Shown here piece after piece: positions 9,946-17,898 of a stretch of DNA of 64,000 nucleotides. The stretch is from DASZRZ01 sp963732925. Its GTDB lineage: Bacteria > Acidobacteriota > Terriglobia > Terriglobales > Acidobacteriaceae. The translations under genes and the position numbers were made by a program. A model generated the notes under the pieces. It saw nothing but the letters and a program-made list of their open reading frames with translations, searched no databases and had not been told where the DNA came from. Positions within the stretch are counted from its first letter, which is position 1, and the number at the start of each line of letters is the position of its first letter. Location of the stretch: contig CAVTBJ010000012.1 of assembly GCA_963732925.1 (NCBI GenBank), forward strand, positions 558,001-622,000. Direction: 5' to 3'.

Positions 9946-11660
9946 GCTTGAGAATCCCGCGCGCCCAGTATGCCGATCTTTACGGTCCTACGACTGGGGA
10001 TCGCGTTCGTCTGGCGGACACTGAGCTTTTTATTCAGATCGAAAGGGACCTGACTGTTCCCGGAGAGGAAGCGAAATTCGGCGGAGGCAAGGTACTGCGC
10101 GACGGCATGGGACAGTCGGCTTCCGCCACGTCCTCGGCGGGAGCCTTGGATGCCGTGATTACCAACGCGGTGATTGTTGATCACTGGGGCATCGTCAAGG
10201 CCGATATCGGTATTCGTAACGGGAGAATCGTTGCCATCGGAAAAGCCGGCAATCCCGACGTAATGAAAGGCGTGACGCCGGAGATGGTCGTGGGGGCGGG
10301 TACGGAAGTGATCTCCGCCGAGGGAAGAATCGTCACCGCCGGCGGGATTGACGCACATGTCCATTTCATCTGCCCGCAGCTTGTCTGGACAGCGCTTTCG
10401 GCTGGAATCACGACCTTAATTGGTGGAGGCACCGGTCCCGCCACGGGCACCAACGCTACTACCTGCACGCCTGGCCCGTGGAACATCCATCGGATGCTGG
10501 AATCCGCGGATGCCTTCCCCATGAACTTTGGATTTCTTGGCAAAGGCAACGCCTCGCGTCCGGAGTCCCTGCGGGAGCAGATCGAGGCCGGGGTGGTCGG
10601 CCTGAAACTACACGAAGATTGGGGAACCACGCCGGCGGCGATTGATTGTGCGCTCTCGGTGGCCGAAGACTATGACGTTCAGGTTGCCATCCACACTGAT
10701 ACGCTGAACGAAGCGGGCTTTGTCCAGGATTCCATTCGTGCCTTCAAGGGACGCACCATCCATACGTATCACACGGAAGGGGCAGGGGGCGGGCATGCTC
10801 CGGACATTATCAAGGTCTGCGGCGAGAGCAACTGCCTTCCTTCGTCAACCAATCCCACCATGCCTTTCACGGTGAACACCCTGGAAGAGCACCTGGACAT
10901 GTTGATGGTGTGCCACCATCTCAGTCCCTCGATACCCGAGGATGTGGCTTTTGCGGAGTCTCGCATTCGCGCGGAAACCATCGCTGCCGAGGACGTGCTG
11001 CACGACATTGGCGCAATCAGCATGATGTCCTCCGACTCCCAGGCCATGGGCCGCATCGGTGAGGTGATTATCCGCACCTGGCAGACGGCCGACAAGATGA
11101 AGCGTCAACGCGGGCCCCTGGCGGGAGAAACGCCGGGCAGCGATAACCGGCGCGTCCGGCGATATGTGGCCAAGTTCTCCATTAATCCTGCCATCGCACA
11201 CGGTGTGGCTCACGAGATCGGTTCGGTCGAGCCGGGAAAACTTGCCGATCTGGTGCTCTGGAAGCCGGCTTTTTTTGGAGTGAAGCCGGAGATTGTGGTG
11301 AAGGGAGGTTTCATCGCCTGGTCGGCGATGGGAGATCCGAACGCTTCGATCCCGACGCCTCAACCGGTGCTGTATCGTCCGATGTTCGGAAGCTTTGGCG
11401 GCGCTCTGGCATCCACCTCTGTAACCTTCGTCTCCCAGGCTGCCTTGAAAGCTGGAGTGCCGGATCAGCTGCAGCTCAAGAAAAATGTTTCCGCGGTGAA
11501 GCGCTGTCGCGGACTTTCCAAGAAAGACATGATTCACAATGACGCGCTGCCCCGGATCGATGTCGACCCGGAAACCTATGAGGTGCGCGCCGACGGGGAA
11601 TTGATGACTTGCGATCCGGCTCAGAATCTTTCCATGGCGCAGCGGTACTTTTTGTTTTGA
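9942..11660 (+). CDS. ureC: Urease alpha (catalytic) subunit UreC
   Basis: An intact 572-residue catalytic subunit that hydrolyses urea to ammonia and carbamate in the cytoplasm. The nickel ligands and carbamylated lysine are in place: H139 and H141 in GIDAHVHFICPQ, K222 in GLKLHEDWG, the histidines in AIHTDTLNE and TYHTEGAGGGHAPD, the flap histidine in MVCHHLSPSIPED, and the aspartate in MMSSDSQAMGR. The length matches the family (about 566-572). In contrast to the neighbouring urt genes, no frameshift is seen, so urease looks functional. Confidence 0.98.
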   Translation: MSLRIPRAQYADLYGPTTGDRVRLADTELFIQIERDLTVPGEEAKFGGGKVLRDGMGQSASATSSAGALDAVITNAVIVDHWGIVKADIGIRNGRIVAIGKAGNPDVMKGVTPEMVVGAGTEVISAEGRIVTAGGIDAHVHFICPQLVWTALSAGITTLIGGGTGPATGTNATTCTPGPWNIHRMLESADAFPMNFGFLGKGNASRPESLREQIEAGVVGLKLHEDWGTTPAAIDCALSVAEDYDVQVAIHTDTLNEAGFVQDSIRAFKGRTIHTYHTEGAGGGHAPDIIKVCGESNCLPSSTNPTMPFTVNTLEEHLDMLMVCHHLSPSIPEDVAFAESRIRAETIAAEDVLHDIGAISMMSSDSQAMGRIGEVIIRTWQTADKMKRQRGPLAGETPGSDNRRVRRYVAKFSINPAIAHGVAHEIGSVEPGKLADLVLWKPAFFGVKPEIVVKGGFIAWSAMGDPNASIPTPQPVLYRPMFGSFGGALASTSVTFVSQAALKAGVPDQLQLKKNVSAVKRCRGLSKKDMIHNDALPRIDVDPETYEVRADGELMTCDPAQNLSMAQRYFLF

Positions 11661-11670
11661 ATCCAAGCCC

Positions 11671-12114
11671 ATGATCGTTTCCAGTTTTGTCCACAACGTC
11701 GTCCAGGATGACCTGCGCGACAAAGAGCTAGACACTTTAGCGCTCACGTCCGAACAGCGTCGCTGGCTGCGCGGGCGGTTTACCACCTCGAAAGGTCGCG
11801 AGGTGGCTGTTGCCCTTCCCACCGGAACCCGGGTCGATCCCGGCGCCATCTTGTTAGTGGAGTCCGATTGGTATCTCTCGGTGGAAGCCGCGCCGGAAAA
11901 CCTTTTGCTGATCTCGCCTCGCGACTGGCCCCATGCTGTAAGGATCGCATTTGAAGTCGGGAATCGCCATTTCCCTGTGGCCCTGGAGAATGACAAACTC
12001 CTGGTGCCGGATGACCCTGCGATGGTGCAGCTTCTGAACCGGATTGGAGCTGCCTGGGAACGTTGCCACACGGTGTTCCGTCCGCTGGGAGATGCCCACC
12101 GGCATGAACACTGA
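11671..12114 (+). CDS. ureE: Urease accessory protein UreE (nickel metallochaperone)
   Basis: This 147-residue protein has the two-domain UreE layout. The N-terminal segment includes LTSEQRRWLRGRFTTSKGREVAVALP with the RGR motif. The C-terminal nickel-binding domain includes AVRIAFEVGNRHFPVALEND, with the GNRH histidine that binds nickel at the dimer interface. The His-rich tail is short (HRHEH), unlike the long polyhistidine tails of enterobacterial UreE. It hands nickel to the UreFGD-apourease complex. The gene starts 10 nt after ureC, and its end overlaps the ureF start by 11 nt. Confidence 0.94.
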   Translation: MIVSSFVHNVVQDDLRDKELDTLALTSEQRRWLRGRFTTSKGREVAVALPTGTRVDPGAILLVESDWYLSVEAAPENLLLISPRDWPHAVRIAFEVGNRHFPVALENDKLLVPDDPAMVQLLNRIGAAWERCHTVFRPLGDAHRHEH

Positions 12115-12793
12115 AAGCCTATTGACCTTGCTTCAGTTCAGCGACGGCCTGTTTCCCGTGGGCGCGTATGCCCACTCTTTTGGCCTTGAGTCCTACGTTC
12201 AGGAAGGAGTGGTGCGCGACGCAACCGGGGTCGAGCATTTTATCGCGGCGCAACTGGAATGCTCCGTCGCGCCCACGGATTCGGTGATTGCGCTGTGTTC
12301 CTGTCGCGCCGCCCGTGCCGGCGACCGGGAAGCCTGCCTTCGTCTGGATGCGGCGTTGGAATCCATGAGGTGCGCCAGAGAACTCAGAGAAGCGAGCCGG
12401 CAGATGGGACGACAGACATTGCGAGTTGCCAGGTGTTTGCTGTCGCCGGGCATGGTGAGCGACTTTTTTGAGGCTGTCGAGGAAGAGCGGACGCCCGGGC
12501 ATCACGCGGTGGCTTTTGGCATGGTGGGAAGTGAGATGGGATGGCCGCCGCAGGATATGACCTGCGCCTATCTCTATTCGGCCAGTTCTGCGCTGGTGAA
12601 TGCCGCCATTCGCCTGTTTCCCCTGGGACAACTTGCCGGCCAGCAGATTCTTTTCCGGATGGTCCCGCTGATCGCACGACTGGCGGCGGAGCTAGCCGGC
12701 AAAACCGAGACGGATCTGTGGAGCTTTGCTCCGGCTCAGGAGATTGCTGTAATGCGTCACGCTACTCTGGAGGCGAGGTTGTTTCGCTCATGA
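12104..12793 (+). CDS. ureF: Urease accessory protein UreF
   Basis: A protein of 229 residues starting MNTESLLTLLQFSDGLFPVGAYAHS; the QFSDGLFPxGxYxHSxGLE motif is diagnostic of UreF. Further family segments are SPTDSV-like (CSVAPTDSVIAL), PGHHAVAFGMVGSEMG and IRLFPLGQLAGQQIL. The start at 12104 fits this motif; an earlier in-frame ATG at 12044 would add 20 unrelated residues inside ureE. It forms the UreD-UreF-UreG activation complex that loads nickel and CO2 into apourease. The last four bases overlap ureG (ATGA). Confidence 0.95.
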   Translation: MNTESLLTLLQFSDGLFPVGAYAHSFGLESYVQEGVVRDATGVEHFIAAQLECSVAPTDSVIALCSCRAARAGDREACLRLDAALESMRCARELREASRQMGRQTLRVARCLLSPGMVSDFFEAVEEERTPGHHAVAFGMVGSEMGWPPQDMTCAYLYSASSALVNAAIRLFPLGQLAGQQILFRMVPLIARLAAELAGKTETDLWSFAPAQEIAVMRHATLEARLFRS

Positions 12794-13401
12794 TTCCCAA
12801 ACCCTTGCGCATTGGCATCGGCGGTCCAGTCGGCTCCGGTAAGACCGCATTGGTCGAATCGCTGTGTACGCGGCTACGCTCGAAGTACGACATTGCTGTG
12901 ATTACCAACGATATCTACACACGGGAGGACGCGGAGTTCCTTTCCCGGCGTGGGGCCCTTGCCATCGAACGGATCGTCGGCGTGGAGACCGGTGGTTGTC
13001 CGCACACCGCGATACGCGAGGACGTTTCGGTGAATCTGGAGGCGGCAACGGGATTGATGAGGCGCTTCCCGCAAATGGAGATCCTCTTCATCGAAAGCGG
13101 CGGGGATAACCTGGCCGCAACCTTTAGTCCGGAACTGGTGGACGCCACGATTTATGTCATCGACGTGGCCGAGGGCGATAAGATTCCCCGCAAGGGCGGG
13201 CCGGGGATCACTTCGTCGGGCTTGCTGGTGATCAACAAAATCGATCTGGCGCCGTACGTGGGCGCCGACCTTGCCATAATGGACCGAGATGCAAAACGAG
13301 CTCGTGGCGACCGCAGGTTTGTCTTCACCAATCTCAAAGACGGAACCGGAGTTGACCAGGTTATCGCATGGATCCAGCGCGACCTCCTCTTTGAATCCTG
13401 A
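12790..13401 (+). CDS. ureG: Urease accessory GTPase UreG
   Basis: A 203-residue SIMIBI-class GTPase. The P-loop GPVGSGKT spans residues 12-19. The invariant CPH metal-binding motif is in VETGGCPHTAIREDVS, followed by IESGGDNLAATFSPELVD and the guanine-recognition motif NKIDL. The start at 12790 is chosen because the family begins immediately before the P-loop strand. It supplies GTP hydrolysis for nickel insertion. It is translationally coupled to ureF. Its end overlaps the ureD reading frame. Confidence 0.97.
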   Translation: MIPKPLRIGIGGPVGSGKTALVESLCTRLRSKYDIAVITNDIYTREDAEFLSRRGALAIERIVGVETGGCPHTAIREDVSVNLEAATGLMRRFPQMEILFIESGGDNLAATFSPELVDATIYVIDVAEGDKIPRKGGPGITSSGLLVINKIDLAPYVGADLAIMDRDAKRARGDRRFVFTNLKDGTGVDQVIAWIQRDLLFES

Positions 13402-14227
13402 GAGAGTCGGACGCGACGGTTCGCTGAAGCTGCGCTTCGAGAAACGCGGCAGGGAAACAATCTTGAGCCACTGCCGATTTGCCCTTCCCTTGCAGGCTCA
13501 GAGATCGATTCCTACTTCCTGCGGTGCTGCTTACCTGATGATGCTCAACCCCACGGGTGGAGTTCTGGGTGGCGATCACCTGCTTACGGAGATGGTTCAG
13601 GCCGAGGAAACGCATGTCTGCCTGACTACCCCTTCGGCGACCCGCGTATACCGAACTGAGCTGCAGCCCGCAGTCCAGTGCACGGCTCTCCAGCTTGCCG
13701 ACCGGGCCACGCTGGAATACTTCCCCGAGCACGTTATCCCGCATGCCAGATCCGCTTTGCGCCAGTCGCTTTGCGTGCAGATGGCAACCGGCAGCCAGGC
13801 GATTCTTTTCGATGCTCTTGCCTGTGGACGCCTGGCCCACGGCGAACGCTGGCAGTTTCGCGAGATCGACTCCGTAACGGAAGTCCGAATGGGCAACTCG
13901 GTCCTTTATCGCAATCGCACCTGGATTGTTCCTTCGGTAACCGATCCCCAGCGACTGGGGATCATGCAGGATTTCAACTACATGGCCTCACTTGGAGTGT
14001 TCAGCGATCGCTCGCACGACTGGAAATCCATCGTCGCAGATTTCAATCACTGCCTCGCGGCTATGCCATCGATATGGGGAGGCGCAAGCCTCCTGTCATG
14101 TCGTGGGTGCGTAGTTCGTTTTCTTACCAAGTCGGCGGCAGATTTGAACGCGGCGTTTCTCACGCTGTGGGCAGCAGCGCGAAGGAGAGTTCTGGAGCTT
14201 CCTCCTTTTGACCAGAGGAAGTACTGA
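13391..14227 (+). CDS. ureD: Urease accessory protein UreD (UreH)
   Basis: Conserved UreD features are present: DGSLKLRFEKRGRETILSHC near the N-terminus, then MLNPTGGVLGGDHLLTEMV (the PTGGxxxGD signature), then TTPSATRVYR and FPEHVIPHARS. The start is uncertain. The frame is open from an ATG at 13289 inside ureG, but similarity begins only near 13400, so a TTG at 13391 (278 residues, overlapping ureG by 11 nt) is preferred. It scaffolds UreF and UreG on apourease. It is the last gene of the ureABCEFGD operon. Confidence 0.9.
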   Translation: MNPERVGRDGSLKLRFEKRGRETILSHCRFALPLQAQRSIPTSCGAAYLMMLNPTGGVLGGDHLLTEMVQAEETHVCLTTPSATRVYRTELQPAVQCTALQLADRATLEYFPEHVIPHARSALRQSLCVQMATGSQAILFDALACGRLAHGERWQFREIDSVTEVRMGNSVLYRNRTWIVPSVTDPQRLGIMQDFNYMASLGVFSDRSHDWKSIVADFNHCLAAMPSIWGGASLLSCRGCVVRFLTKSAADLNAAFLTLWAAARRRVLELPPFDQRKY

Positions 14228-14605
14228 TTTAGGGCCCGCCGGTAGTCGATTGTAAGTACTAGGGATCGGAAGCAGCGGTGGCTGCTGTTGAGCGTGCATG
14301 CACACCTCCGAAATGGCCAAGCCCCGAACTTGAACTCTAACCAGAATAGAGCCACTCCCGAATCGACCGCCAAGGTGCAGTAGAGTGGCTGAAAATACCA
14401 GCTACATGGTGCCCGGGCCGGGGGCGAACTTGCACCGTCCTTTCGGACCTCGGGGTTTTAAGTTCGCTTCGTGTGTCTGTAAGTTATTGCAAAAGAAGTA
14501 CTTGAAAAATTCTCAACGTGACAGTGTGTAAGAAACTGTGTAGGTTGAGCACGGCCCCATTGTTTTGGATTACGCTTGGAGACCGTGCTCTCACGATTTC
14601 ATCCC
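14228..14605. other. Intergenic region with tRNA-like fragment
   Basis: About 380 nt between ureD and the convergent cupin gene. It holds a degraded tRNA-Leu 3' half (14407-14463, minus) and an 8-bp inverted repeat GAGCACGG/CCGTGCTC at 14547-14554 and 14583-14590 just beyond the cupin stop. The repeat could end minus transcription but has no T-run. No protein gene is convincing here. Confidence 0.5.
14407..14463 (-). tRNA. tRNA-Leu 3'-half fragment (degenerate)
   Basis: Read on the minus strand: ACTTAAAA (anticodon loop with UAA), CCCCG, a variable-arm hairpin GGTCCGAAAGGAC, GGTGCAAGTTCG, and an acceptor-like CCCGGGC followed by A and an encoded CCA (14407-14409). The T-arm lacks about seven bases compared with a normal tRNA, so it would not fold properly. 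The acceptor CCCGGGC is complementary to GCCCGGG of the 5' half at 17492-17530. It could be a relic of tRNA integration or duplication. It may not be expressed. Confidence 0.5.
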
Positions 14606-15112
14606 TCAATGCCGTGCTCCAGTGGGCAATAAGATATCCAAACCGTATTTGGGGGCGCTCTTCGTCGCGCGAGCGATCACCTCTGGAATGATATCCGGGA
14701 TGTCGGCGGCGTCGGCGGCCGGGATGAAAGACTCCGCGAAGTAGTTTTCCAGCCCGGCCGGCGTTACCAGCAACAGCGCTTTCGCGGGTTCGTCGCCGAT
14801 GTTCTTGAAGGAATGAACGACGCCACGTGGCAGGTGAACAAAGTCTCCGGCCGAAACGCACAGTGACTTGTCGCCCACCTGCGCGGTCAGCGTTCCCTGC
14901 TGGATATAGAACGTTTCATCCTCTCGGGTATGAACATGCGGCGGCGGACCCCCTCCGGGGAGCACGCTGACCTCCGCCATGAAGAACGCGCCGCCCGTCT
15001 CCGCGCCGGTGATCAAGAAGGTTATCCGGTCTCCAGGGCCGCAATAGGCGGGTCCCGTTCCTGCCGGAACATGCTTGAACTGACTTTGATTCACCTGGTA
15101 TTGATTTGACAT
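14606..15112 (-). CDS. Cupin-domain protein (quercetin dioxygenase-like)
   Basis: A protein of 168 residues with both cupin motifs. Motif 1 is PPPHVHTREDETFYIQQG (metal ligands H, H, E). Motif 2 is GDFVHLPRGVVHSFKN (third His), about residues 65-115. The single cupin barrel and the segments AYCGPGDRITFLITGAETGG and VLPGGGPPPHVH resemble the quercetinase-like or pirin-related small cupins common in Acidobacteriota. A metal-dependent dioxygenase or sensor role is possible but the substrate is unknown. GGAGGCACACA precedes the ATG. It is convergent with ureD and transcribed away from the next gene pair. Confidence 0.88.
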   Translation of the reverse strand: MSNQYQVNQSQFKHVPAGTGPAYCGPGDRITFLITGAETGGAFFMAEVSVLPGGGPPPHVHTREDETFYIQQGTLTAQVGDKSLCVSAGDFVHLPRGVVHSFKNIGDEPAKALLLVTPAGLENYFAESFIPAADAADIPDIIPEVIARATKSAPKYGLDILLPTGARH

Positions 15113-15243
15113 TGTGTGCCTCCTTTCTAAGGCACGATCAGAGTATCGGGAATCGCGCGGGCGCGATCCTAAATGATCCCTAAAGGCTTCCTAACTTTTT
15201 GCTAAACAGCCGTCGCGCGGGCCGGTATATCCTGAATGTCAGC

Positions 15244-15738
15244 ATGACGGACCAAGAGGTGGTCTCGATCAGCGACGAACTGAAGGCCTTCCTCGAAGGT
15301 CCGGTGTCGGTTGTGGTCGGTACACGCGATTCGCGTCTGGTCCCGGAAATCACGCGTGCCTGGGGCCCGCGGATTTCTGAGGATCGCCAGCACATCAGTC
15401 TGTGTGTACCACTCGCGACCAGCCAAAAGACCTTGGACAACATCGAAAGCAATGGGCAGATCGCTGTCGCTTTCTGCCTCCCCACGAACTACAGGACGAT
15501 CCAGTTGAAGGGGCGGCGCGCCGTGGCTGCCGAGCCGGACAGTGCGGATCTGGCCTCCGTCGAACAACATCGTAATGCGTTTGCGGGGGTCAACGTGCCC
15601 TTGGGACAACCTCGGGAGGTCGTCGAAGCTTTTTGGAGAGCCGAAATCGAAACTTCAGCAACGCTTATTAAAATCGACTTCGTGCCCGGACAGGTTTTCG
15701 ATCAGACACCCGGGTATGGAGCGGGTAGAAGACTATGA
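15244..15738 (+). CDS. Pyridoxamine 5'-phosphate oxidase-like FMN-binding split-barrel protein
   Basis: A 164-residue protein with the split-barrel pattern VSISDELKAFLEGPVSVVVG, DSRLVPEITRAWGPRI and NGQIAVAFCLPTNYRTIQLKG. This resembles general stress and FMN-binding proteins of the PNPOx superfamily. ATG 15244 fits the family start; an upstream in-frame ATG at 15199 adds 15 residues. It overlaps the next gene by four bases, so the two are co-translated. That next gene also begins with an FMN split barrel, which suggests a paired flavin- or heme-binding system. The real substrate is not evident. Confidence 0.8.
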   Translation: MTDQEVVSISDELKAFLEGPVSVVVGTRDSRLVPEITRAWGPRISEDRQHISLCVPLATSQKTLDNIESNGQIAVAFCLPTNYRTIQLKGRRAVAAEPDSADLASVEQHRNAFAGVNVPLGQPREVVEAFWRAEIETSATLIKIDFVPGQVFDQTPGYGAGRRL

Positions 15739-17090
15739 GCGCAGCCTCACCTCCGGCGGTTACGCTCGAAAGCATTGCTTCCTGCTTTGAGGGCATGATT
15801 CCGTCATCGATCTGCACATGCTCTGCAGACGGGACGCCGAACGTGACCTACCTTTCGATTGTCCACCGCATTGATAGCCACCATGTCGGCCTGTCGCACC
15901 AGTTCTTCAACAAGACCCGTGAGAACATGCTCCGCAACCCGTTCGTGCAGGTGGTGGTGATTTCGGGAAGCAACTTGCGGCAATACCGGCTGGATTTGAG
16001 TTACGAACGAACGGAGACCGAAGGCGCAACTTTCGACCGGGTGAATACGCGGCTCGACGCGGTGGCGTCGCAGACCGGTATGAGCCAAGTCTTCCATCTA
16101 CAAGGCGTGGACATATTCGAGGTTCTGGACTGCCGACCGATGAATGCGGAGGCGGGCGGGGAAGGACATCTTAAGACTGACTTTCTTCCGCTGATCGAGG
16201 AATTCACGGCGCGCCTGGCTGCGTGCAGCGATCTGGAATCGGTGATCAACACGTCGCTCGACGCTATGTCGGCGCAATTTGGGTACGACCATTCGTTCCT
16301 CATGGTGCCGGATGAGGAAGGCAAACGCCTCTTCACTTTAGGTAGCCACGGGTTTGGTGACTCCGGAGTAGGCTCGGAGGTCTTGATCGGTGAAGGAATC
16401 CTAGGTGTTGCGGCCGAGCGTCGCGAAGTGGTGCGAACAACGAATTTCAGCCGGGACGTTTTGTACTCGAACGCTGTGCGGTCCGCAGTAGCGCGTCGCG
16501 GTGAAGATCGTTTGCTTGAGCGCGAGATCGCTTTGCCCGGACTGCCGGAAGTCCAAAGCCAGCTGGTAGTGCCTTTGATGACTCAGGACAGGCTTCTCGG
16601 GATACTTTGTCTCCAGGGTGCGACTGTGGGGCGATTTCTGTCCAACGATGAGCGAGTGGTACGAATCGCCGCGCGCCAAATGGCCGCTTCCATCGCCCTG
16701 CTAGAGCGGGCGGCGGTTGCCGAGCCGCATGAGGTCCCACGCCGGACCTATCAGGCAGAGCCGATGGCAAGCTCAACTGTCAGGCACTACAAAGCTGACG
16801 ACAGCATTTTTTTCGATGACGCGTATCTGATCAAAGGAATCGCCGGCCGCATCTTTTGGAAGCTTCTCCAGAGTTACATCGATAGTGGCCGAGTGGACTT
16901 CACGAACAAGGAAATCCGGCTGGATGCGAGCTTGCAGTTGCCCGACATCAAAGACAACCTGGAAGCGCGACTGATCTTGCTTCGCCGCCGTTTACAGGAA
17001 CACTGTAACTTTGTCAGTCTGAATAGGGTTGGTCGAGGGCACTTGCGTCTGGACGTGCGGCGCCATCTCACGCTGGAGGAGCGGTTGTAG
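15735..17090 (+). CDS. Split-barrel (PNPOx-like) / GAF / winged-helix-like regulatory fusion
   Basis: A 451-residue protein with three apparent regions. Residues 1-140: an FMN-binding split barrel (SICTCSADGTPNVTYLSIVH; HQFFNKTRENMLRNP). Residues about 160-325: a GAF domain (LESVINTSLDAMSAQFGYDH; QSQLVVPLMTQDRLLGILCL). Residues about 345-451: a C-terminal region (FFDDAYLIKGIAGRIFWKLL; LEARLILLRRRLQEHC) like the winged-helix output module found in some bacterial GAF regulators. A redox-, flavin- or ligand-sensing transcription regulator is inferred. It is coupled to the upstream small split-barrel gene and ends 20 nt from the 3' end of the convergent tRNA-Leu. Confidence 0.75.
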   Translation: MSAASPPAVTLESIASCFEGMIPSSICTCSADGTPNVTYLSIVHRIDSHHVGLSHQFFNKTRENMLRNPFVQVVVISGSNLRQYRLDLSYERTETEGATFDRVNTRLDAVASQTGMSQVFHLQGVDIFEVLDCRPMNAEAGGEGHLKTDFLPLIEEFTARLAACSDLESVINTSLDAMSAQFGYDHSFLMVPDEEGKRLFTLGSHGFGDSGVGSEVLIGEGILGVAAERREVVRTTNFSRDVLYSNAVRSAVARRGEDRLLEREIALPGLPEVQSQLVVPLMTQDRLLGILCLQGATVGRFLSNDERVVRIAARQMAASIALLERAAVAEPHEVPRRTYQAEPMASSTVRHYKADDSIFFDDAYLIKGIAGRIFWKLLQSYIDSGRVDFTNKEIRLDASLQLPDIKDNLEARLILLRRRLQEHCNFVSLNRVGRGHLRLDVRRHLTLEERL

Positions 17091-17109
17091 GCAGGGTGCG
17101 GCAAACATA

Positions 17110-17436
17110 TGGTGCGGGCGGAGGGACTTGAACCCTCACGGGGCTTGCACCCCAACGGATTTTCATGCCCTCTACGGCTTTCGCCGCCCCTGCATTCTTG
17201 CCACAGGGTTTGGGGTCTGGACTATCCCTTCACCATGCCCGGATTTGGCTCCGGGTGACAGGTGCTGCCCGTCTAGTCTCTACACCTTCCCGGCCGGAGT
17301 GCTCCGTCCGGGCTTGGCTCGGGATCGCCATCTGAGAAGGGTTCCCCGAATTTGAGCAGTTCTGCATCGCCGGTTTCCCAGCGAGCACTCAAGTTACGCT
17401 TAAGTCCGATGCGTCTGCCGATTCCGCCACGCCCGC
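17110..17436 (-). tRNA. tRNA-Leu(UAA) interrupted by a group I intron
   Basis: Exon 1 (17436-17402) begins GCGGGCGTGGCGGAATCGG and ends CGGACTT. Exon 2 (17163-17110) begins AAAATCCG and ends CGCCCGCACCA, with CCA encoded. Joined, they give a 7-bp acceptor (GCGGGCG/CGCCCGC), the Leu D-arm, anticodon loop CTTAAAA (anticodon UAA), a variable arm GGGG-TGCAAG-CCCC and a T-arm GAGGG-TTCAAGT-CCCTC, 89 nt in all. The intron sits between U34 and A35, the position used in cyanobacterial and plastid tRNA-Leu(UAA). A protein frame through this locus is an artefact of the tRNA sequence. Confidence 0.95.
17164..17401 (-). ncRNA. Self-splicing group I intron (IC3-like) in tRNA-Leu(UAA)
   Basis: The intron is 238 nt with no ORF of its own. 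P1 pairs the exon end plus intron start (ACTT|AAG) with CTTGAGT across a CGTAA loop, giving the required U.G pair at the 5' splice site. Core elements resemble those of plastid and cyanobacterial trnL introns: P-like AAATTCGGGGAACCC, Q-like GGCGATCCCGAGCCAAGCC, R-like GTAGAGACTAGACGG and S-like AAGGGATAGTCC; GACTA and TAGTC form P7. The last intron base is G (omega-G, position 17164). It is expected to self-splice to mature the tRNA. Confidence 0.93.
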
Positions 17437-17898
17437 ATGGCTTTTTCAAGTATATGCGCCAACCGCCTGCCCTCGTGATTTGCCGGAAGACTTTTAAGTC
17501 CCGTGCGTCTGCCAGTTTCGCCACCCGGGCGTATCTCGCTAATCGGATGCCAACATGCTACTTACTGTACAGCAGATGGCCTCCGCTCGAGCTGGCTGGA
17601 CGATCCTGGTGCTAGTTCTAGTGGCAGTTGAGTTCTTCGGTGAATCTGCACTTCTCCCAGCGTTTCCACGGCTGCCAGCTTGGGCGATGATTCAATCCAA
17701 GGGTGGCGGCAAGTCATCGAGATTGCCTTGTATGGCCTATCATTCTCGCAGGGTCCGCAGGCCCTTTCATCACCGCCGACTGGCGAGCATGCGCCTGGCC
17801 AGTGCCAAGTGAACTGACACGCTGTGGTTTGCTAGTTAGCCGCTGGGTTGTGCTGGGACCTGCGAACAAATTTAGCGCCGGTTCTGCCCAGTTGCTAC
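17437..17898. other. Region without protein genes beyond tRNA-Leu
   Basis: It contains a tRNA-Leu 5'-half fragment (17492-17530, minus) and about 370 nt up to the end of the HugZ-like gene. Nothing else is convincing; short frames lack ribosome-binding sites and recognisable motifs. Confidence 0.5.
17492..17530 (-). tRNA. tRNA-Leu 5'-half fragment
   Basis: The minus strand reads GCCCGGG (acceptor), TGGCGAAACTGGCAGACGC (a standard Leu D-arm) and ACGGGACTTAAAA, reaching the anticodon loop with UAA. The following sequence (GTCTTCCGGCAAATC) does not supply an anticodon 3' strand, variable arm or T-arm. The half is therefore orphaned here. It lies 55 nt upstream of the intron-bearing tRNA-Leu. 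Its acceptor and anticodon strands are nearly complementary to the 3' fragment at 14407-14463, with the shared 8-mer ACTTAAAA at the break. Confidence 0.6.

Noticed and set aside
14464..17491. Complete integrative element between the tRNA-Leu halves
   Set aside because: No integrase, relaxase or phage gene is present, so the mobile-element idea is kept only as a hypothesis.
17273..17524. Minus-strand frame beginning MAKLADARDLK
   Set aside because: This peptide is the well-known translation of tRNA-Leu sequence. The frame covers the tRNA-Leu 5' fragment, exon 1 and part of the intron, so it is not a protein gene.
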